DNA of 64,000 nt from Benincasa hispida (lineage: Eukaryota > Streptophyta > Magnoliopsida > Cucurbitales > Cucurbitaceae): NCBI RefSeq assembly GCF_009727055.1, contig NC_052357.1, forward strand, positions 16,203,648 through 16,267,647. The letters are read 5' to 3'. The position numbers and the translations under genes were made by a program. The stretch's first letter is position 1. Every line of letters begins with the position of its first letter. Positions 60,480 to 64,000 of this stretch are shown here, one piece after another. The notes beneath the pieces are model-generated. The model was not told where the DNA came from. It was given only the letters and a program-made list of their open reading frames with translations, and ran no database searches.

Positions 60480-61020
60480 TCAAATTTCGAAATAAATATT
60501 TTTGATAAAAATAGGGTGTAAGAGGTTTAATTTAGCCATTTATGGAGAGATTTTAAATTTCAAATCCTAATTTAATTTTTTGAACCAAATTATATATATT
60601 TTTTTTCAAGTATATATGGATTGTTATTTATTTTATAAATCACAATTTAGTTAGAAGATTGGGATATTGAAATTAGATATTAAATCATAATTTGATTTTA
60701 AATAAATTTTTAAAATTTTTGTTAATAAGATTAACTAATATATCCTCATAGTGATCAAATAAAAGGGATAAAAAGAAAAATTAAAAGTTGATTCTTCGTT
60801 TAAAAAAATACGAGATAAGAGGTTTAATCTAGAAAAATAAAAAATAAAGATTTCAAATCCTAATTTGATTTTATTTTGAACCCAATTAAATTCTTTATTT
60901 TTCCCGTAAATCAAAATTAAATTAGAAGGTTGGAGATAGATTTTTAATCATAATTTGATTTTAAATATATTTTTCAATTTTCATTGATCAAAGTACCTAA
61001 TATATCCTAATAGTATAAAG
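60480..61020. repeat. Diverged direct duplication in AT-rich DNA
   Basis: Two blocks (about 60500-60760 and 60790-61020) share, in order, AGAGGTTTAAT, TTCAAATCCTAATTTGATTT, AATTAGAAG, TAATCATAATTTGATTTTAAA and CCTAATATATCC-like phrases. No coding capacity. Confidence 0.6.
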
Positions 61021-61119
61021 GAAATTGGGCAAAAGGAGATTTGTTTTATTTAACATTTAACAATACACATATAGTTTTCCCCCCTCAAATTCAACTATGA
61101 AACATGTATAACAATCTAG

Positions 61120-61460
61120 GTTCAAAATATCGATATCGATGAAAATATCGAGGTCTTAATTTTACAGAAATTTCAATAGAAATATTGATTTCTATGGATA
61201 TTTCTAAAAAAATTATAAAAACAAAAAAATCAAAAAATAAATTTAGATTAGTAAATAAATATTTAATAATTTCCAAACAAGTTAACATGTCTATTATTTA
61301 TATTATATTTAAATAGCATTTTGATGATGATGATGATTTTTTTTTTTTTGTGTTTCATGGGCTTTCTACGATGCAATATAAATATCGTTTTATCTCTCAT
61401 GTCGACCTATGGAAACGTTAAATGTTGATAGAAATATCGACATTTCAACGAAAATTTAAT
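61120..61460. repeat. ATATCGAT-rich dispersed repeat
   Basis: Repeated phrases such as AATATCGATATCGATGAAAA, AGAAATATTGATTTC and TAGAAATATCGACATTTC are typical of a common plant dispersed repeat of unknown class. A short GATGATGATGAT run lies at about 61322-61336. Confidence 0.4.
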
Positions 61461-61623
61461 ACTATGGTAACAATAACATGTTACCAACAAAATAGTAACA
61501 TATTATTTAAAACATATAAAAAATTTGTCAAAAAAATAAATATAATATTTTAATTTAAAAAGATAGACGTGCTATATAAGGAAGGGAATGAGCGTTCGAA
61601 TTGGGGCTTTATTAGGTTACAAG

Positions 61624-61637
61624 TTGGGCCGGCCCAA
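61624..61637. promoter_or_regulatory. Palindromic site II element (TTGGGCCGGCCCAA)
   Basis: A perfect 14-bp palindrome made of two TGGGCC boxes, with a third TGGGCC at 61668-61673. TGGGCY site II elements bind TCP factors and are common in promoters of plant genes for mitochondrial and ribosomal proteins, from the known literature on that motif. Here they lie about 350 bp before the 5' splice site of the leader intron of the AAA ATPase gene. Confidence 0.65.
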
Positions 61638-62015
61638 ATTATGTTGTATGTTGCAGCAAACAATGTTTGGGCCAACTCCTGTTTTCGTCTTCACCTATCA
61701 GCTCCACTGAGAAAAAACAGAAGAAGAAGAGAAAAAAAAGACCCTATTTCTGTTTCTGGGGCTTTCTTTTATCTCTGCCTTCCTCCATCCCACAGTCCCT
61801 CGCTTTTCTCGCACCTCCTCTCACTTCCCTTCGCTCTACCATGGCCACCAGCTAATCTTGGGCTACCGCTGGCCGTCTATGTTTATTCCTTTTTCCATCT
61901 TCTTCTATCACCAACTGTTTCAATTTACAGGATCCTTCTAACTTTCAGATTTGTCCGGGGCAGAGTTTTTGGAGGGAAAAAAACAAGATTGGTTTTTTCT
62001 TCTTTTTAATGTCAG

Positions 62016-62394
62016 GTACCCTCCTTTTTCCCTCATTCATGGAACTTTGAAGTTGTTTCGAATAAGTTGCGGAAGGAATCTAGTTTGTTTAAGTATTACT
62101 CTGTTTTCAGAAATTTAGATTTTTGTAAGTTTTGCTGTTAAGCATCCATTGTATGGTTTTTTTAATCTATTCATTTCTATTTAGTGTATATTTGAGGAAT
62201 TTAGGTGGAGTATTACTTTGCTTTGCTATCTCGTTATGTTTTCCCTCTCAGTTTGCAGATTTGAAACATGATTAGGATGGAATTTGTTTATAGTTTATTT
62301 TCTGTTGTTAATGAAAGTAAGTTGAAGTTATTGTTCTTTCCTGTATTTGAACTTACATGCGATGGGTGATGGATCGAATTTTTAATATCTGCAG
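62016..62394 (+). other. Leader (5' UTR) intron of the AAA ATPase gene
   Basis: A donor in ATGTCAG|GTACCC and an acceptor in ATCTGCAG|AGTGG bracket 379 bp of T-rich sequence. The coding ATG (62420) lies 25 bp into the next exon. The upstream exon (about 61690-62015) is CT-rich with a chance open frame, which I treat as untranslated. Confidence 0.5.
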
Positions 62395-62419
62395 AGTGGT
62401 AGAAGTTGAAGAAGTTGCA

Positions 62420-63982
62420 ATGTACGCGAGAAGAATAAAGTGTAGAAATCAGAGATGGGATTTAGTATTTCGGCCATCCAAATATTTAAGCAGGCCAGGT
62501 GGTCTGGATGGTGGTTATCATCAATATTTGAATTGTAAAAGTTTTTCTCGGAGTAGGTTTGTACGTGATAATTCAATTACAAGACATCTTTTAGCTTCCT
62601 TGGGGGCAGGAGGTAGCTACTTAAATTGTCAGGCTAACTTGGATCGGACTTCAAATTCATTTTTAAGAAGTGCTCAGCTACGTCGGTATAGTTCAGATGG
62701 TGATGGAAGGAATGCTAGTGAGGGTAAGCACATACCCGTAAAGGATGCAGCAAATTTTGAAAAGGGAAAGGATAGGGAAGAAGTAATCAGGGAAGATGCG
62801 AAACATACGGATCCTCATGCTGAACTTGGAGTACAAGATCAAAAGGAATGGCTTAAGAATGAGAAGCTTGCAATGGAGAGTAAAAAGCGAGAATCTCCAT
62901 TCATCACTAGATATGAAAGGTTTAAAAACGAGTTCTTACGAAGGATTGTTCCTTGGGAGAAAATCTCTGTTTCGTGGGATACCTTTCCATATTACTTAAA
63001 GTAATCACTGTCACTTTGATTTTTCTTGTTCTTTTGACAATTATGCTATTATATTTTTTGATAATGGTCCGGATATTTTTCTTGGTCTTTAGTGAACACT
63101 CAAAAAATTTATTGGTGGAATGTGCTGCTTCCCATTTGAAGCACAAAAATTTCACTTCCTTATATGGTGCTCGTTTGACTTCCTCAAGTGGCAGAATTCT
63201 ACTTCAAAGCATTCCAGGTAGGAAAGTACCATTTCACTCAAGCAGTCATGCAATTTGAAAGTATTGTCTACTGAACTTCTTAGCTCACGACGTCCTTTCA
63301 ATGATTCCATCTGCAGGCACTGAGCTCTATCGCGAGAGGTTAGTCAAAGCACTTGCCCGAGATCTAAAAGTTCCTTTACTGGTGCTAGACAGCAGTGTTC
63401 TTGCTCCTTATGTAAGACATGAACTAAATCAGCCAATTAAAGTCATGAAAACTTTTCTTGTAAATTATAGATTTAACAATTTTACTAATTATGTCATCCA
63501 TCTTTTGATGCAGGACTTTGGTGATGATTGCTCCTCAGAGTGTGACTCAGATGATGAAGCAGAATCTGGTGAGGATTGTGCATCAGACTCAGAGGATGAG
63601 AATGAAAACAGTGCGATTAACGAGGAGTGGACAAGCGGTGGGGAGTCAAAATCAGATTGTAGTGAGAGTGATGAAGTTGATGTTGAGGCAACTGCAGAAG
63701 CAGCCCTTAAAAAACTTCTTCCATGCAGCATTGAAGAGTTTGAGAAAGTATGCTTATGCACTCCACTCTGATAAAAAAGAGAAAATCTGTGTTATTGGAA
63801 CAACCCACACCATGTAGAAGAACATCTAGTTTGTTTTGTTTTGTTTTTTTCCCCCCAGGTTTCTGATTATTGTTTACATTTGCGGCAGAGAGTGAATGGA
63901 GTATCTGACGGTTCTTCTGAGTCATCATCACAATCCGAGCCTAGTGAAACTTCTGTTAAGTCAAACAGACCGCTAAGGAAAG
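62420..63982 (+). CDS. AAA-type ATPase, probably mitochondrial, N-terminal part (gene runs off the window)
   Basis: Five coding exons fall in the window: 62420-63000, 63093-63217, 63317-63411, 63514-63747, 63859-63982. They join in frame to 386 residues, and a donor (GTAAGA) at 63983 shows the gene continues. The N-terminus MYARRIKCRNQRW is rich in Arg and lacks acidic residues, as in mitochondrial presequences. Residues about 170-265 contain YERFKNEFLRRIVPWEKI, SLYGARLTSSSGRILLQSIP and TELYRERLVKALARDL, a conserved block I associate with plant ATAD1/Msp1-related AAA proteins (Arabidopsis At1g50140/At3g19740 group, recalled and not searched). Residues 268-345 are strikingly acidic and Ser-rich (DDCSSECDSDDEAESGEDC). 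The P-loop and AAA module are beyond the edge, so activity cannot be judged. ATG 62420 is preferred over in-frame 62357, which lies in the leader intron. Confidence 0.82.
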
Positions 63983-64000
63983 GTAAGACGTAGATTCTAT

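Noticed and set aside
61569..62009. 146-codon frame before the AAA ATPase
   Set aside because: It is CT-rich leader sequence ending at a good splice donor, with no recognisable domain. A leader exon explains it better.
1..64000. A defence island, biosynthetic cluster or other novel multi-gene system
   Set aside because: Only three unrelated host genes are present; all other coding signal is decayed retrotransposon gag/pol.

Overview
The window is nuclear DNA of a flowering plant, a eudicot and probably a cucurbit. The eudicot call rests on AT-rich sequence, multi-exon genes with GT-AG introns and plant-type protein families. The cucurbit call is an inference from a familiar short MITE family that recurs in introns. 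Three real protein-coding genes are visible. They sit at the two edges and in the middle, with large blocks of nested, decayed LTR retrotransposons between them.

Layout. (1) 1515-8160 (+): an eight-exon gene for a secreted GH9 endo-1,4-beta-glucanase with a C-terminal CBM49 (class C). (2) 8.2-13.9 kb: AT-rich intergenic DNA with small non-autonomous DNA transposons, including a hAT-type MITE at 11161-11326 with a perfect 8-bp target duplication. (3) 13.9-38.8 kb: a retrotransposon nest. A minus-strand Ty1-copia element (about 19.94-38.23 kb) is split inside its pol region by a plus-strand copia element (24586-31375). Its left LTR is split by a short gypsy-like (Athila/Tat-type primer site) element at 20319-22483. 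Further LTR pieces of related families lie to the left, and a probable solo gypsy LTR abuts the right end. (4) 40844-45977 (+): a thirteen-exon gene for cytosolic glutamine synthetase (356 residues, all catalytic residues present). (5) 47.4-60.4 kb: a second nest of copia pol fragments on both strands and LTRs inserted in LTRs. (6) 62420 to the right edge (+): the 5' part of a nuclear gene for a probably mitochondrial AAA-type ATPase; its ATPase domain lies beyond the window.

The three genes are not an operon and have no evident shared pathway: one acts in the cell wall, one in nitrogen assimilation in the cytosol, and one probably at mitochondria. I see no tRNA, rRNA, CRISPR array or biosynthetic cluster. 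The most useful observations are these: an apparent Tn5/Nextera mate-pair junction adapter embedded in the assembly at 35515-35550; dense palindromic ACGATCGT-type motifs in the leaders and LTR ends of the copia elements; an LTR pair whose differences look like template switching; a GC-AG intron in the glutamine synthetase gene; and insertion order that can be read from target-site duplications. No convincing undescribed multi-gene system was found.
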